A stretch of 64,000 bases of DNA from Otis tarda (Eukaryota; Chordata; Aves; Otidiformes; Otididae): contig CM048553.1 in assembly GCA_026413225.1 (NCBI GenBank), positions 41,270,001 to 41,334,000 on the forward strand, given 5' to 3'. Position 1 is the stretch's first letter. Each line of letters opens with the position of its first letter. The notes under the pieces were generated by a model, which saw only the letters and a list, made by a program, of their open reading frames with translations, had not been told where the DNA came from and searched no databases. Both the position numbers and the translations under genes were made by a program. Below are positions 39,734 through 56,766 of the stretch, one piece after another.

Positions 39734-39761
39734 CTTCCTTTCCGGTGCTGGGCGCCATCAG
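39734..39761 (+). other. RPL15: RPL15 non-coding exon 1 with 5'TOP start
   Basis: A pyrimidine tract CTCTTCCTTTCC followed by a short leader ends at CAG before a GTGAGG donor at 39762. Ribosomal protein mRNAs start with C in such a tract (5' terminal oligopyrimidine), which couples their translation to mTOR through LARP1. The exact start base (39732 or 39734) is a guess. The GCGCCATCAG end resembles a YY1 site, often found just downstream of starts in this gene class. Confidence 0.7.
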
Positions 39762-40752
39762 GTGAGGGCTGGTTGGGGTTTGGCGTTTTCCGCAATCCAG
39801 TTCCATCCCGGCCTTGAGGCCACCATCCACTCGCCCCGGGGCCACCACCGTCCACCGCCACCCTGGCAGGAGTGGGATGGGACGGGACGGGGCTGCTGCT
39901 GCGGCGTGGGAGCTCTGAGTGGAGCGAGGCTCGGGGCCCAGGCGGGCCCTGGGAGGCCGGTGAAGGGCCCATGGGCTGCGCCTCGTCGGAGCGGGCTGGT
40001 TGCAGGGCGGGGAGGGGGGCACTGGGTCAGGCCCAGGGTTGCCTTGTGTGAGCGGAAGGGCCCGCATTGCAACGTAGTGGGTGCAGGGTGATGACAGGCC
40101 GCACGTCTGGGTCTGACTCTGGGCTTGCGGTTGGTTTGTGATGTTTTATGCCACGATGCGATTATAAAGAAGGGGTGGTAGGAGCTGTACTGGGCAGAGA
40201 GGAGTATGGAAAATCACACATGAACAGAGTTGGGGTTTTTTTTGTGCAAATAAAATGAGCTGCATTTTTGTGGTGATGATTTGAGTGGTGGCTTGATGGA
40301 GTTCACTTACATCTGTTAATTGCTGCAGGTGTGGGGAAGCTCAGAGGTTTTTAGGGGTAGTTAAATCGTGTTAAAAATAAAGACCACACCACTCACAGTT
40401 ACATACTTTTGTACAGATTCATATTTACAACTTATTTCAGTTGTTAACTGTCGATTTTAGTAGTATCTGACTTACACATCTGGAAACTCCTCAGCTGAGG
40501 AATTCAACACCTAAGAACGTGTGAAAAGGAAGACAATTGCTGAGAATTATAACTGCTCTGTGCCCTATTGGAAGCTGCCAAGTGTGAGCTACGTTACCAG
40601 ATGTGCCAGTTACCAGATGTGCCAGTGGTGCAAAGAAGCTTGAGAGCATCCTATGTGTCACTGGTGTTACGTGTATGGTTTTATGCAGTGTCTCTATTGG
40701 AAGCTGGAGTCAGATTTGATGCACTCTTTTCACTGACCTCTCAATTCAGCAG
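39762..40752 (+). other. RPL15: RPL15 intron 1
   Basis: The intron runs from the GTGAGG donor to the CAG acceptor at 40750-40752. The first 320 bases continue the CpG island. A 16-bp unit is repeated exactly in tandem at 40593-40624. I looked for box C/D snoRNAs; a TGATGAC at about 40089 has no box D at suitable distance. Confidence 0.8.
40593..40624. repeat. 16-bp exact tandem duplication
   Basis: GTTACCAGATGTGCCA occurs twice in direct succession (40593-40608 and 40609-40624) in RPL15 intron 1, about 130 bases before the acceptor. Confidence 0.97.
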
Positions 40753-40756
40753 GTAG

Positions 40757-44586
<3,830 letters not shown>

Positions 44587-44607
44587 TTCTTGTAAATGTA
44601 ATGATTT

Positions 44608-44613
44608 AATAAA
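44608..44613 (+). promoter_or_regulatory. RPL15: RPL15 polyadenylation signal (AATAAA)
   Basis: AATAAA lies 22 bases after the stop codon, followed by a G/T-rich stretch. The very short 3'UTR is typical of ribosomal protein genes. Confidence 0.92.
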
Positions 44614-44639
44614 GCTGATGAGGGTTGTTGAATTTAACA

Positions 44640-47600
44640 AGTGCTTCTGCTGCTTCTTGGCTTATGTGGAGAAGTGTAGAATCCTGAAGAGTTCAGCTGT
44701 TTTCCATTTTTTGAAAGGCTTTTGAAACTGTAATTTGATATTTGTGAAGATTATAGGCCCCGAGTGTAGAGTTCTGTGATGGGTTTCACTCTTGATAAGG
44801 CTGAAAAGACATGCTCAGTGTGACTTGAAAGCTTAATGGCTAGCCCGTGTTTTTTGTGTTGATCTGTTTCTTCAGTGTCTGTAGGCTGGGGTCTCCGTGT
44901 CCTGTGCTTAGACTAAAGGCCAGCTTTGATCTTGTGCAATGAGTTGTAAACTGAAGTGCTAGTTTATTTTTTACAGGTGATTAAATACTAATGACAATTT
45001 TATTTTTCAAGTTCTGTTTTTTTGTACCTCTTCAGTGTGAAACTGGCTCTTGAGCGTGCGTATCTGCAGACGTAGGCTAAATTGAATGAGCACAGAATAG
45101 AAAGGTAAGGCTTGCTTTGTTCATTAACGTGCACAGTATTTTGAAAATGGATACTTCACAAAAAATATGCAGTGTTTTAAGTTAAGTACTTCATTTGCAC
45201 GTGATTCCAGGCTGTTCATTTTACAGTGGAGACAATGTTTCTTAGATCTGCCTTTTGATAACAGAACAGAGAACATTTCTCTGGTGTTGAAGAGCTGCAT
45301 TCTGATTTACTCTGCATGGTTAGGTGGTAGAAATAATCACGTTTGGATGACAGACAGTTATAATCGTAGATGAATGTATTTTAGGCTACATTTTGTGAAA
45401 CTGGTGTGACCTTTCAGCATGAAGTCAACTTGCACACAAGTGCTGAGAGGAGAACAAGTGCAATTTCTGGTAAATTAGCGGCACAGCTGCCCTAGCTTCC
45501 ACAGATTTTGTACCATGTCCATTGGGTAGTGATGGGAAAAGGGATCGATAGAAGGCCCAAGGAGTAGCTGTGTCTTCCTGGAGCTTCAACGTGGGATGTG
45601 GAAACATTTTAAATAACAAAAAACATACGCTGAGACTAAGATGTCCAAGATCTGCCCTTCAACTGAGAACGTTTTGCTCTTTCAGTTCCTACAGGACTGT
45701 AGTCTGAAGAAGGGACTGGCAGCATCTTTTTAAAGCCAGGAAGAACAGCTCAAGAGGGCAGTCCTATGCCATGTTTTGTTCATCTCAAACAGGCAAAAAT
45801 ATTAAAAAGGATTCTTCTGTTGCAATGTTAAAAAGTGCCATCTGCCCCTCTAAAGAAGGGAGTTTGGGTTTTTTTTGGTTTTGGTTTTTTTGTTTGTTTT
45901 TTTGGGTTTTTTTGGCCTGAGGTTTCCCCTGTGGTCCTGTAGCTCTTCAAACTCCAAAATAGCAGGGAAATACTATCCCCTCCGAAGTTCGAAATCTACT
46001 GATGACAGTGTGTGTAAGGGGGCATGGTATTTGTCGGACTAGGGAATTTGAAACATGATCCTGTCTTCAGCGGGAGCTCTGGGTATGTACCGCTCATCCC
46101 AAGTTTTCAGGAAATCAGATCGCCTGAGCATCTTCTTACACTGGGAGTGTCTTATGCTCTGTTGAACAGTGGTTTGGGTTGGAGGGAGGGGAAATTGCAG
46201 CGAAGTACTTGTGTGAAAAGGAAAGGCAAATTAATAAAATCTATTTTTAAAAAGGCTAAACATTGAGAAAAACTTGTTTGGGTTTGTTAGCTTGGGAAAC
46301 CCAGCTTAGAGAGAGGTTATGTGATCTCTGCCTTTCCTACTTGGTGATTTTTGAACCTGTTGCGCGAGTTCAGCAGAGATCGCAAGTCTGTGTTCCTTGT
46401 GAGTTTGTTGAAAATCACTCTGAGGTGGTAGTTCTACTGAGAGGCTAACAAGTTCAACCCTCCTTAAACACCAGGAATCTGCCTGAAACATGGATACTAG
46501 GCTGTAGCTGAAGGCGGGCAAGGGGAGGGAAGAAGAAGCAACAGGAGTTTCACTGGTCAAATTTATTAAGACATGGAGAAATCCAATAACCGGTTTCTAA
46601 GCCACTTACTTGGCTTAGCAGTCCAAGCAAGGATTGCTTGTTTCTTGATCTGGACAGATGTATTTTAGACATAATTAAAAGAGCTGTCTGGTTTCTAGGC
46701 AAGACTAAGTGAGTACCAGAGTTAAACTGCAGAGAAACGGGGCTGTACAGTAGCAGCTTATTTCAGCTTAATGCCAAGTGCCATTGAAAATAGTTGACTG
46801 TTAGCTTTTATTAGGCTGGAGTTCATTTTTGTGTAAGCTGCCTAGCTTAACTAATTGCTTAGCCTTCGGTAGAAGGTGAGGGCCTGGCAAGTAATTCAGT
46901 CCCTGTGAGAAACCGATCCAGTCCTCCTGAAGGGTGGGATGTGTATAAACATATTGTGTAATTTAGCATGTTCTTTAAGTAAGCAAGTAGTAAACTCCCT
47001 TCCACGGAGCTAATGGAAGTGCTCATTACTTGGCAATGCTAGCTAAGTTGAAAAGAACAGACTCGCTAATCAGCAGCGAGTGTAATTGTTTCCTTACGGT
47101 GTCTCCGGAGCGTTGGGAGTCTCTGCGAAGCAGCTGTGTGCTGCTGGGTGAGGGACGCTGGCGTGCTGCATACAGTAGAGACAGATGCTGACGGAGGGGG
47201 CAGTTGGCTCCTTCCTCACAGCAGAAGGTCGTTGAATGTCACTGGTGATTTTGTGGGGGTCTTAAAATGAATTAATTAGTGGTGGAGGAGAGTAATATCT
47301 GGCCTTGCTCTCTTATCTCTGTCCTTGTGTTGCAGCAGTTGTTCACTAGCCTTGACCCAGTGAGAAAAGGGACTGTACGTGAACAGTCTTGTCCAGCTAA
47401 CAAATTAGAAAGCTAGACTCTAAAAATAGAGCCTGATTCCTACTCCTTTATCTATTCACTCTCCAAGATGGGAAAAACACCATCTTCTTTTTGCACTTGT
47501 AGAGCTCTCTTCTTTTGCAGCATGCACAGGTCTATTTCTGAGAGTATCAAGCCAAAATACCCAGAGTGATGGAAACACTGCTTCAGCCACAAAAGGGCAA

Positions 47601-50600
47601 TTTGGATTTGAATTGGACACTCTTTTCTGGGGCTTCGAGCAAGCACCAACTTTTTGATCCAATCTTTTTCAAGTAATTGCTTGAAATGTGAAGCTATATA
47701 AAAGGATGGAGAGCCTGTGGATTGTTCTTCTCTTCATGTATCAAGGTTCTGAATCAGTCTCAATTTAATAATTACACACAGAGTTTTCAGGTTGCAAAGT
47801 CTAGCTCCCTAAAGTTAGGAAGTGCCTGAGCTACGCTGCTTATGCAACCTTTAATTCGGTGTCTGCCCTGCTCTTACCTAATGTGCCAGGAGAGGCCTCT
47901 GGCAAAGCCAGGACTGGAACCCAGTTCTTCTGCGCCCCTTGTCGCTGCCTGAAATTTAAGAGACCATACTTTTCTTCGGTATTGAATGATGTTCAGTGAT
48001 ATCCTATAATTAAAGGCTCTTATGTAATGAAGATGGCATTTAATCCTATTAAATACTGTCAACTCTCCATCATTCAGGGAAATGGAGAGCTGGGGTATCC
48101 TGGAGATCTGGGAGCTCAGTGGGAGCAGATAAGTAATTAAATTAAGCCTGGCTCTGTTAAGATCAATGCTGGCTGGGAGTACTCTCTCGGATGGAAGGTA
48201 GCCCCCTTCTAAGGTCTGCTCAGGTCTCCCTGTGTTGCCTTCCTGGTACCAGGCTTTAGAAAAACCCTTGTTAGTTAACACAATGGATCCTAGCTGGCTC
48301 CTTAGGGGTTATGCAGCTGGTACCTTGTCCTGGAAGGGCTGTGGAGCCATAATTCTGGACCCAAGCTGGCTGTCCAGGAGCAAATTGAGAAGTTCCCTCG
48401 GAAACCCAAGAATCAAGAGGCCCATTGGAAAAAAAAGAAAAGGAGAAGAAAAAAAGAGGACAAGTTATCTGGCTTCCAGTGGGGCTTGTTAGTGCCCTGG
48501 TGCTGCTCGGTGACAAGAACACGCTGCAGAGGAGGCTACGGCTAGCCAGGGTACAGCAGGGTTTGTCAGTCAAGTTTGTGTGGTCCAGCCCCTGGGGTAT
48601 AAACCTGGCTGGACCCAAGTCTCCTCAGCACAGAGGAGACAGGGACCACTCCACATGCCTGTGTCTCTGGTGTCAGTCTGCAACCCCAACAGACCAGGCA
48701 GTGGCTGCACTTCACCACACCCACAGCAGAAGGATGGCTCTCTGTCAGTGCTGTGAAAGGCGCTGTGTCCAATGCTCGAACCCTCTGTCTTCCATGCCTC
48801 GTTGCCAGGCTGTGTGTCAATAGCCAGAGCAGCAGGCAGAAACCGAGGCCCTGTTACACTCTGCATTGTGTTCACACATGTAATGAAAATGAGTTGTCAT
48901 CCCCAGAGAGCTCATATGCCAAGCAGAGGAAGTAGCTCATTAGTCCGGTGTTCGCTCATTCATTTATCCATACATTTTTCTTCCAGCATTGTTTTTCTGT
49001 GACTAACAAGCAATTATTTGAACCCTTTCCTTGTATGAGAATCATGGCCCTTCAACTCATCCGCTATTACAATCCACCTGCCTCTCTCACGGGTTTCATG
49101 ATTAGTCAGATCAGTTTAGATAGCGAGTTACACAACTTTTATAAATCATCTGTTTTGAACTCTGTGTTTTCAGCTCGTTTAGAGCTTTCATAGTAAAGCT
49201 TTTAAGTAAAATAGAAAATTTTGTATTATTTTCACTTTGTTTATAAGTTATTGCTACTAGTGTTGATGGAGAGCATCTGCTTATGATCTTTTTCACAGAA
49301 AAAAAACCCACAGATTCAGCTACACAAGAAAAATCAAGGATAGATATAAACCAGTTAATATTTATAAATTTAGGAAAAGAGGTGGAAATAAAAGGAACTT
49401 TCTTGATTTGTTTTTAATAGATTTAGACACATATTATTTAGACAAAATATGTGATTCAATTGGTTCTATTGAATCTGGAGAATCTAGTTTCCAGTCTTAG
49501 TGTAGGTGGTTTTATTTCTGACAGATGCTTGGTTGTCCATTCTTAATAGGCACAGACTAAAAACCTGTATGAACTGATAGTGAGATACTAAGCTTTTCAT
49601 GTTAATGCCAATGATTTGTACTGGGAAGATGATAGCTGCCCTTTATGTGTGATACACATTTTAGATTATACTGGCTGCTTGGGTTTTGGGCCCTGTTTTA
49701 CCTAAACAGCAATTTTAAAGCAACAGTTGTACCATATCCATGGGAAACACAAAATAAATTAATTACTATAATGGGTGACACTGGAAACCTAACTCTTAGA
49801 TTTATGATTTATGGTGCTGAGAAAGAAAAAAGGAGAAAAGAAAACAACCCACTGTGAACAACTGAATCACTGTTCTGATTCCTGAGGCTAAATTAAAAAA
49901 TCCACTATAGTTATTATTTTCATTGGCTAGTTTAATAAAAAATACAAGAATTATTAAACTATGGAAAACATATGGCATGCATGAGTTCTATTTTCTCCAG
50001 CGATGGTCCCATCCATTTAGAAATTAAAACTTTAAAACACCTCTCTAATAAACGATCTTGCCTTCTAAAAGGTGCCATTCTGGCAACATTCTGAAGTTTT
50101 AATATGTCTTAAGAAAAATAGATTTAAAATAAGGAAAGAAGATATTTGTTTTGAGCTGGAATAATTATTTTAGCCAAATTATGACTATGTGGAAATGAGC
50201 TGCAGAACTGGAATTTTGTCCAGATCATACTGAACGCTGAAACTTGATGATTTTTCCAGATTTTGCAAATTGTCCTAGAATCATATTAATTGCATTACAG
50301 TTTGAATATAGAATTGTATGGTCTTTTCATAGGAACTTCATAATAGCCATAAAGGCTGAAGCAATTTCATCCTCTGCAGAGGAGTGGGATGGAAAACCAG
50401 GGAAGCGATTACCTTCCATCTTTCCTCACTTTGGCCACTGGAGCGGTAGCCCTGGACCAGCTCCTTTGGCACCTACCAGCCAACCCAACCTGACCCATCT
50501 CGTTTCTCCCGGGTTTATGACAGCCCTGTGCAACAGGGTACCGCTTGCTGCTGACTGGGTTCTTTTTGTTGTTGTTGTTCAATATCTGTGAGATTGCCAA

Positions 50601-53600
50601 AGTTGTAGTCATCTGGGTTTGTAAAAAATGAGCTTCTCAGCTTTGTGTGCCAACTCTGCTGTTGGAAGAGCTGACCCCAGCTGTCTGTCAGGCACGGTGT
50701 GGAGAAGAGGTGGGACAGCAGTAAGTCTAAGCTGGCCAGCTCGCAGGCAGGAGACTTCCTAATTCGAAGATATACCCTGTGTAAGGTGTCCGTGAGATCC
50801 ATGACCCAGGACCAGATTAAGACTTGGCATTGCCTTAAATGGAAAAGAAAAAAAAAAAAAAAAAAAGAAGTGTGAGCTAATCAAGCCCTTGGCTTTGGTG
50901 ACCCAAGCGCGGATATGGCACTTGGCAGTGCCTGGCCTCCCACCACGTGTGCAGGGCCAGTCCAGAGGTCTAAGCACGATGTCTGCTTCTGATGGGGGCC
51001 AGCCATGGGCATTTGGAGAAAGGCTGGTGAGCACGGAGCAAACCCAGCCCTGCACGTAGCACCTTGGGTTCTCTGAAGAGCAGAGCGAGGATTTCCTCGT
51101 GCTGTGGTTGCCCTCAGCCTGTCCTGCTCAGTAACCGCAGCGGGGCCTGTGCGCCAGCAGCCACCCAGGAGAGCTGCAAGCTGTGACATCCAGAGCTAGC
51201 CAGGAACTCCCACGGGGCTTCTGGCTCAGCACGAGTACGGGCTGGATCCGTACGCGGGATGGCATCTGAAGGCTGATAAAGAGACAAATGATAGCCTTGA
51301 CTCAGGGGTGCCTCCTATAATTTGAAATGGGAAGTGGAAGGGTAACCTGATTTGATGGTCTGCTCCTGGAAGCTCACCGAACAAGAGACTTTCCAGATGA
51401 CTCAGAGCAAGACAGCTGTTGGCTGAGAACTGCTGTATCAAGGATTTGGCAGGATTATATAACAAGCAGTTGTCCTTCCCCGCTGGTAATGTGACTTCAC
51501 TGCAAGATTTATGCTTACAACTGTCCAGTTTTGCAATAAAACAAAATGGCAAGTGCCTGGAGGCATTTTCAGGATGCAGCTGAGCTCCTGACCGGAACAG
51601 ACCTATTATTTGTTTTTGGACATTGTGCTACAGCTGTTCAGGAAGAGAAGATAATATTTCACTGCTAGCCTCATGATGCCACCCATTCCTTTGCGGTGGT
51701 CCCACTTAAGTTGTGTTTAGCATGGCGTATCTTGCTCTATTTAGTACAAGGACTGAAACTAGTTGTGGAGAACGTACCTGTTTCTTGGCAGTTAAGATGC
51801 CTGTGGTCCAGAGAGTGAACTCTTTGTTTTCTTGGAGCCAGAGCACAGCTGGCTCCTTTTCTATGCTTGAACTTTGCTATGTCTCTTTCAGTGCCTCTCC
51901 TGGAAAAGTTTGTATTGGATTGAGCATTGGTGAAAATTGTCAAGTGTTTGCATCTGGAGGTTTAGAAGATCCTTTCTGTCATGAAAAAAAAAAAAAAAAA
52001 AAGTGGTGTTATTTTCCCAGTTCAGAATAAAACTGAAGAAACAGGAATCCTCCTTTTGGTAATATCTGCTGTGTTGTTCAGTATTGCCTTTTGGATAATA
52101 TAACTGATTGTGACAGGGAGTTCCAAGAGTATTTTCAGTCCTTGGAGCTGTGTTTGAGACCCTAGCTGGGAGTCACATGTATTCACTGATGTTCACATAA
52201 CAACAGATGAAGCGACCATGGTGATTTTATTAAAACTGTAAGTGCCTCACCAGAAGGTTTTGTTGGTTTGCCCATGATCACTGGAAGGAATGAGAGAATG
52301 GCTTCATTCATTCTTATTTGTAATGGTTTGGAGCAGAAAGCTTTTATTCTGACTTACTGTAGAGAGCCAGTTTTGCTGCACATGAAGCTGGTAGCTGAGT
52401 GTGACAAAATGCATGTCTGTCTTTTTTCACAAGGCTAATAATATCGAACTCTGCTTCCATCGTATCAAGTATGAATGGTGTCTTAATAGGGATATCATTG
52501 TGTCAGGAGTAACCTGGGCAAGTCGCTGAGGCGTAACACAGCCAGACCCAAGATTTGGGACAGCCAGAGAGGTCAGTATTTCCACTGCTTGTACAAGTGC
52601 AAATTGGTTTGCATCCGCAGCAATGTTTGTATCCAGAGATACCACACAAACATATTTCTAAGACCCTATGAACAAAATTCGGATCTTACACTGGTATTGC
52701 AGGATTATAACCCTTTTCCTTTCAATAGAGTTATTCCAGATTTACCTGGAATCTGAGTTATTTTAAGAAGCATTGTGTATTTGCAAAATAGTTTGAATAC
52801 CTCAGGTTTGTTTCTTGTAAGCTTTCCCTCTTGCTACCAATGCCTTGCATAGAATTTTATGAGAGAAACTACATTTGTTTTAACAGTTAAGTTTTTATAG
52901 CTGGAAGCAATTTTCTTTAGTGTAACATTTCAGAAGCCCTTTATGGCTAGCGATATTTAATTGAATGCCTGAAGATTGAGACCCACTGCATGACTTTATC
53001 ATGTATAAAGCTTATTATCTGACATAATTTGGTGCATAGCAGGCTTATTTATTTAAAAGGTCACACAATCATATATCACCACTGGTAATGGCATTTTTGT
53101 CCATTTAATAGGTTTATCCCAAAGCATATTTATTCTTAATGCATTTTATTCTGAAGCCAGTTAATAACTTTAACTCTTCAGGCTCCGAGCAGAATAGAGA
53201 AGCCAGCATTTTGGAACTAGAATTTGACCAGTTGGGCCTAACACAGGAGGACACGAGGTTTGACATGGTGTTCCATGTGTCATCTCCTGATACAACTCAG
53301 TGCTTTGAAGCATTAGGCCTTAAATAATCATTTGACCTTCAAGTTAGCCGGGGTCAGACAATGGATGAGGAAAAACCACTGTGCTGTACAGAGCTGCTGA
53401 AAGTCTGAAGCAATCCTGGCCCTTAAACTGCCAGCTATCCTTTGGGTAGCTACAGGTAATAATTCTCAGGGCCAAAATATGTTTTCATTTATTCCTCCGA
53501 GAAATTTTACTGATTTGGATATAGTTGCCTTGTTTTATCTGGAGGTAAAAAGGCAGTGTTCCCTCTCAGGGCCAATGCACTGGGAGCAATAGTACCTGCA

Positions 53601-56575
53601 ATGAAAGGCTGCTGAATCCTGGGCTATTGTAGGGCCCAGATGTGGGTGGCATTTGCCTTTCTTTGTGATGGGGCTGAGCTTTCTCTGGGATTTTCCCTGT
53701 AAAATACTCCAGTAATCACAACAAGCTTGTGCTCCTCCGGAGGAGAGAAGCAAGGGTGATACGCAAAATCTTGCAGGAGCTGTGGGTGACATTTCTTTGT
53801 GTCCCCTCCACATGACCTGCAGAGTTTTCCCAAGACGAGGAGAAGGCATAATTTGCATCTCTGCTCTGCCCAAGACTGAGCTTTGTATTTGTGTTACACT
53901 ACATCCCTCCAAGGATTAACATAGTTTACAAAGAGAAAAAGCAAACTGGATTGATGTTTTGGTGGCCCGGAGGGTTCAGAAGGGAAATGGTAGAGCTGAG
54001 CAACATGACTTCTGAAGCGATGGTCTTGATCTGGTGACAGCAATGCCACCACACTGGGGACGTCCTGGCCAGCACTGTACCAGTGTCACGCAATGCCAAC
54101 GTGGTTGCTGGCAGGCTGCAGCTCAGGTAACTTCCTAGTGAGCATCCATGCTTTGAAATAAGATGCTCTGCAGGACACTGTGATATAGGAGAGTGTGAAA
54201 AAGGCATAAGAAAATCCAGACTTGGAAAGATGTTTATTACAAAAGACACTAGAGGGAGAAATGCAGTTGCCTCTGGAAAGAATTGGGTGGTGGGGGAGAA
54301 GGGACTGTCAGCTGTTGGAGAGAAAGGCAGAAGCTGTCTGCTGGCTGTATGTCTTCAATAAAACACCGTTGATGTTGCCTCCGAGACAGTACAATGTGTC
54401 ATTAGAAATCACCCATAGTTAAGTCACCTAAATCTCGGTGTTTCAGTGAAAGGGTAGCTCTTTCTGCATCCTTTGCACAATCCATTCTGCCTCTGTCCCC
54501 AAAATCACGATTGTCCCAATCATGCAATAAATATTCTCATCTTTGTTTCATTAGCTGATGATTTCAATTCTGGAGAAACAGATGATGTACCAGCAGATTA
54601 AGTAACATGTAGCACAAAAAGGAAAAGGTGGGCAGCGATATTACTGCCATAAAATATAGTCTTGATTAATGCAAATTTAGTGCTTTGTCTTTCTGGACTA
54701 AAGGTCCAAGTCCTCGCCTTCTATTAAAATCTGCAGGGGCAGCTGAGGCTAGTTGTAATGTGTCACTTGTATTGTCAATTTATGTGAATAAAAAGCACAC
54801 CTGCAATAAGACTCAGTAAGAGGGAAAAGCAGAAGTGTTATGCGCTTCAGGCCATAAACCGACTGCTGAAGAGCTGAATCAGGAAGGAAGTTACCCTATG
54901 GGCAAGGTAGTGTGTAACTGTCTATTATGAGCTTTTATATCTTCCTCCAAGGCTCTGATACTTGGCACTGAGAGACAGGATGTGAGCGCGGGGGAACAAT
55001 TTGTGAGCCAGTTCCTCTGTTTCGGTTATACTTAGCTCCGTGACTACACCACTCCCGGTACCTAAGCTAGTTGCATTCGTGTCATGTAGGCATGCCCTTA
55101 ATGGGTAGGCTTTAAATCGCTCTATATTTAGCTTTTGCCTCTTCCTAAAGCGTTCTGCACACATTTCAGCCCATGAAGGGATGTGATGACAAGCTAAAGA
55201 CCTCTGGGACCTCCTTATCAGGATTTCTCTTCAACAGAGAGAAAAAAAAAGGGCAACAATCTGAAGAGTTAGAGACATACGTGAAATAGAAATGGAGAAT
55301 AAGTAGGGCAAGGGGTCAGAAAACACTGTGTAGGGCTTGACCCAAGACAACTCTAATCGATTGAAAAATTTCCACTGGCTTTCAGAGGCTGAGATTAGTT
55401 AGGCAAGCTACTGCTATTTATATCATTCAGTGCAGGAAAGAAGTCACGGTTGTAGCTATCATTATAATGACTTTTAGAGGGCGATATTTAAGGTAGTTAA
55501 CTGAAGATAGCAAGTAAATCTTTGCTTTAAAGAAGCTGGAAATTCAAGGATAGGTTTGGTATCTGTTGCCTCACCTAAGAGAAGTGTACTAGTATGAAGT
55601 AGTTCCACCTGCCCCTGTGGAGCACAAATTATTCAGGACAGACAGATTACCAAGGGTTTCAGAAGGATCTCATCAAACAGACTGGCAGAAAACCAGTGAC
55701 AAAATATTTTATATGGGGGGAAAATAACTTTCATTACATGGAAACCATCGTAAGCTGTAAATGACCATGGAAGACAACTTGGACTCACTGTAGATCTGTG
55801 CAAATTTCAGCGTTGTTCTGAGCATCAGTCAAAAAGACAGGTAAAAGGCTAGGAACTTTTTCTTGAGGTAATAAGGAACAAAGAAACAGAAAACATCAGG
55901 AGCTGTCGGGGCATGAAAAGACGCTACTCCTTAGCACTCTTCATGTAAACAATTTTTTTCTCTTTGCAATAATATGTTTGGGGATCAAATTTATATTATT
56001 GCAACTCTGCCAAGTATGGAAGAAATCCAACTCGTCCAAAAGCAGACAAATGCCTGCTGATGGCAACTCCTACGTTCCTGGCTGGTGTGTGGATGTTTAC
56101 AGGGATTAGGAGGGCCTCTCCATGGGGACAGAAAGGTGCAGGCACTCTGTCCCTACCTGAGCAACCACCAGCGTTTCAGGCCCGAGGAAAAAGAGTCATC
56201 AGCCTCCACATACCTCTGGTGAGGTGGCCAAGGTGCATCCTGTCCCACCATCCAGCTATCAACCGCACTTAACAGTTAAGTCAGCATCAGTTACTGCAAC
56301 ACTGTTGTGCCATCTCCTATCCAGAGGTAGGAAAGTCTGTAGCACAGGTGGGAGCTACTCTGCAACCTCTGGAATTTAAACAGGTAGTTTTAGCTGCTCC
56401 ACGTGTATAGGGTGGGGGGCAAGAGAAGGAAGTGTTTGTGTTCCTTCCTAGGGGTGGGAAGGTGGTTGTAGAAGCTTTCTGTCCCACCTTCTGTGCTTTT
56501 TTCACCTCTTCTGCCCCTTCGCGTGTCAAAGCCTCACTTCAGTCTCTTCCCAGAACCACAAGACTTCTGCAGAGA
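44640..56575. other. Intergenic region between RPL15 and NR1D2, left part
   Basis: No convincing gene is seen. Open frames of 100-135 codons (for example 48425-48823 and 47874-48281) have low-complexity or ordinary composition, no domain and no splice context. Low-complexity runs occur at 45866-45915 (T/G), about 50850-50867 (A) and about 51984-52001 (A). A possible SINE relic is listed at 47880-47960. Distal regulatory elements cannot be judged without conservation data. Confidence 0.7.
47880..47960 (-). repeat. Possible tRNA-derived SINE relic
   Basis: On the minus strand the segment reads CTGGGTTCCAGTCCTGGCTT and then TTGCCA. This resembles the B-box and adjoining part of tRNA-derived SINEs such as MIR (consensus GGTTCRANNCC, one mismatch). 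No clear A box or tail is seen. This is a weak call. Confidence 0.3.
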
Positions 56576-56766
56576 GTCTGGAACAGGTTGCCCAGAGAGG
56601 TGGTAGATGCCCCATCCCTGGAAACGTTCAAGGCCAGGTTGGATGGGGCTCTGATCTAGTTGGAACAACCTGATCTAGTTGGAGATGTCCCTGGTCCTTG
56701 CAGGGGCATTGGACTAGATGACCTTGAAAGGTCCCTTCCAACGCAAACCACTCTATGATTCTATGA
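56576..56766 (+). mobile_element. CR1 LINE 3' end fragment
   Basis: About 190 bases match the extreme 3' end of the CR1 at 28454-29642: the segment encoding [15 protein letters not shown], the short 3'UTR with GACTAGATGACCTT, and a tail with about two ATTCTATG-like units. A 14-bp motif, CTGATCTAGTTGGA, is present twice (56651-56664 and 56670-56683), giving a 19-bp tandem duplication around the CR1 stop. The copy is strongly 5'-truncated. Confidence 0.95.

Noticed and set aside
39284-40091. Overlapping open frames of 100-130 codons on both strands in the NKIRAS1/RPL15 island.
   Set aside because: They have the same compositional cause, no domain and no conserved motif.
40088-40120. TGATGAC followed by CTGA in RPL15 intron 1, a possible C/D snoRNA.
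   Set aside because: The boxes are only about 20 bases apart and no terminal stem brings them together.
48582-48615. Nine-bp inverted repeat GGTCCAGCC / GGCTGGACC with a 16-nt loop.
   Set aside because: The stem is short, the match is expected by chance over this length, and there is no supporting context.
48425-48823. Open frame of 132 codons between RPL15 and NR1D2.
   Set aside because: The start is lysine- and glutamate-rich low-complexity sequence, there is no domain, and overlapping frames on the other strand are equally long.
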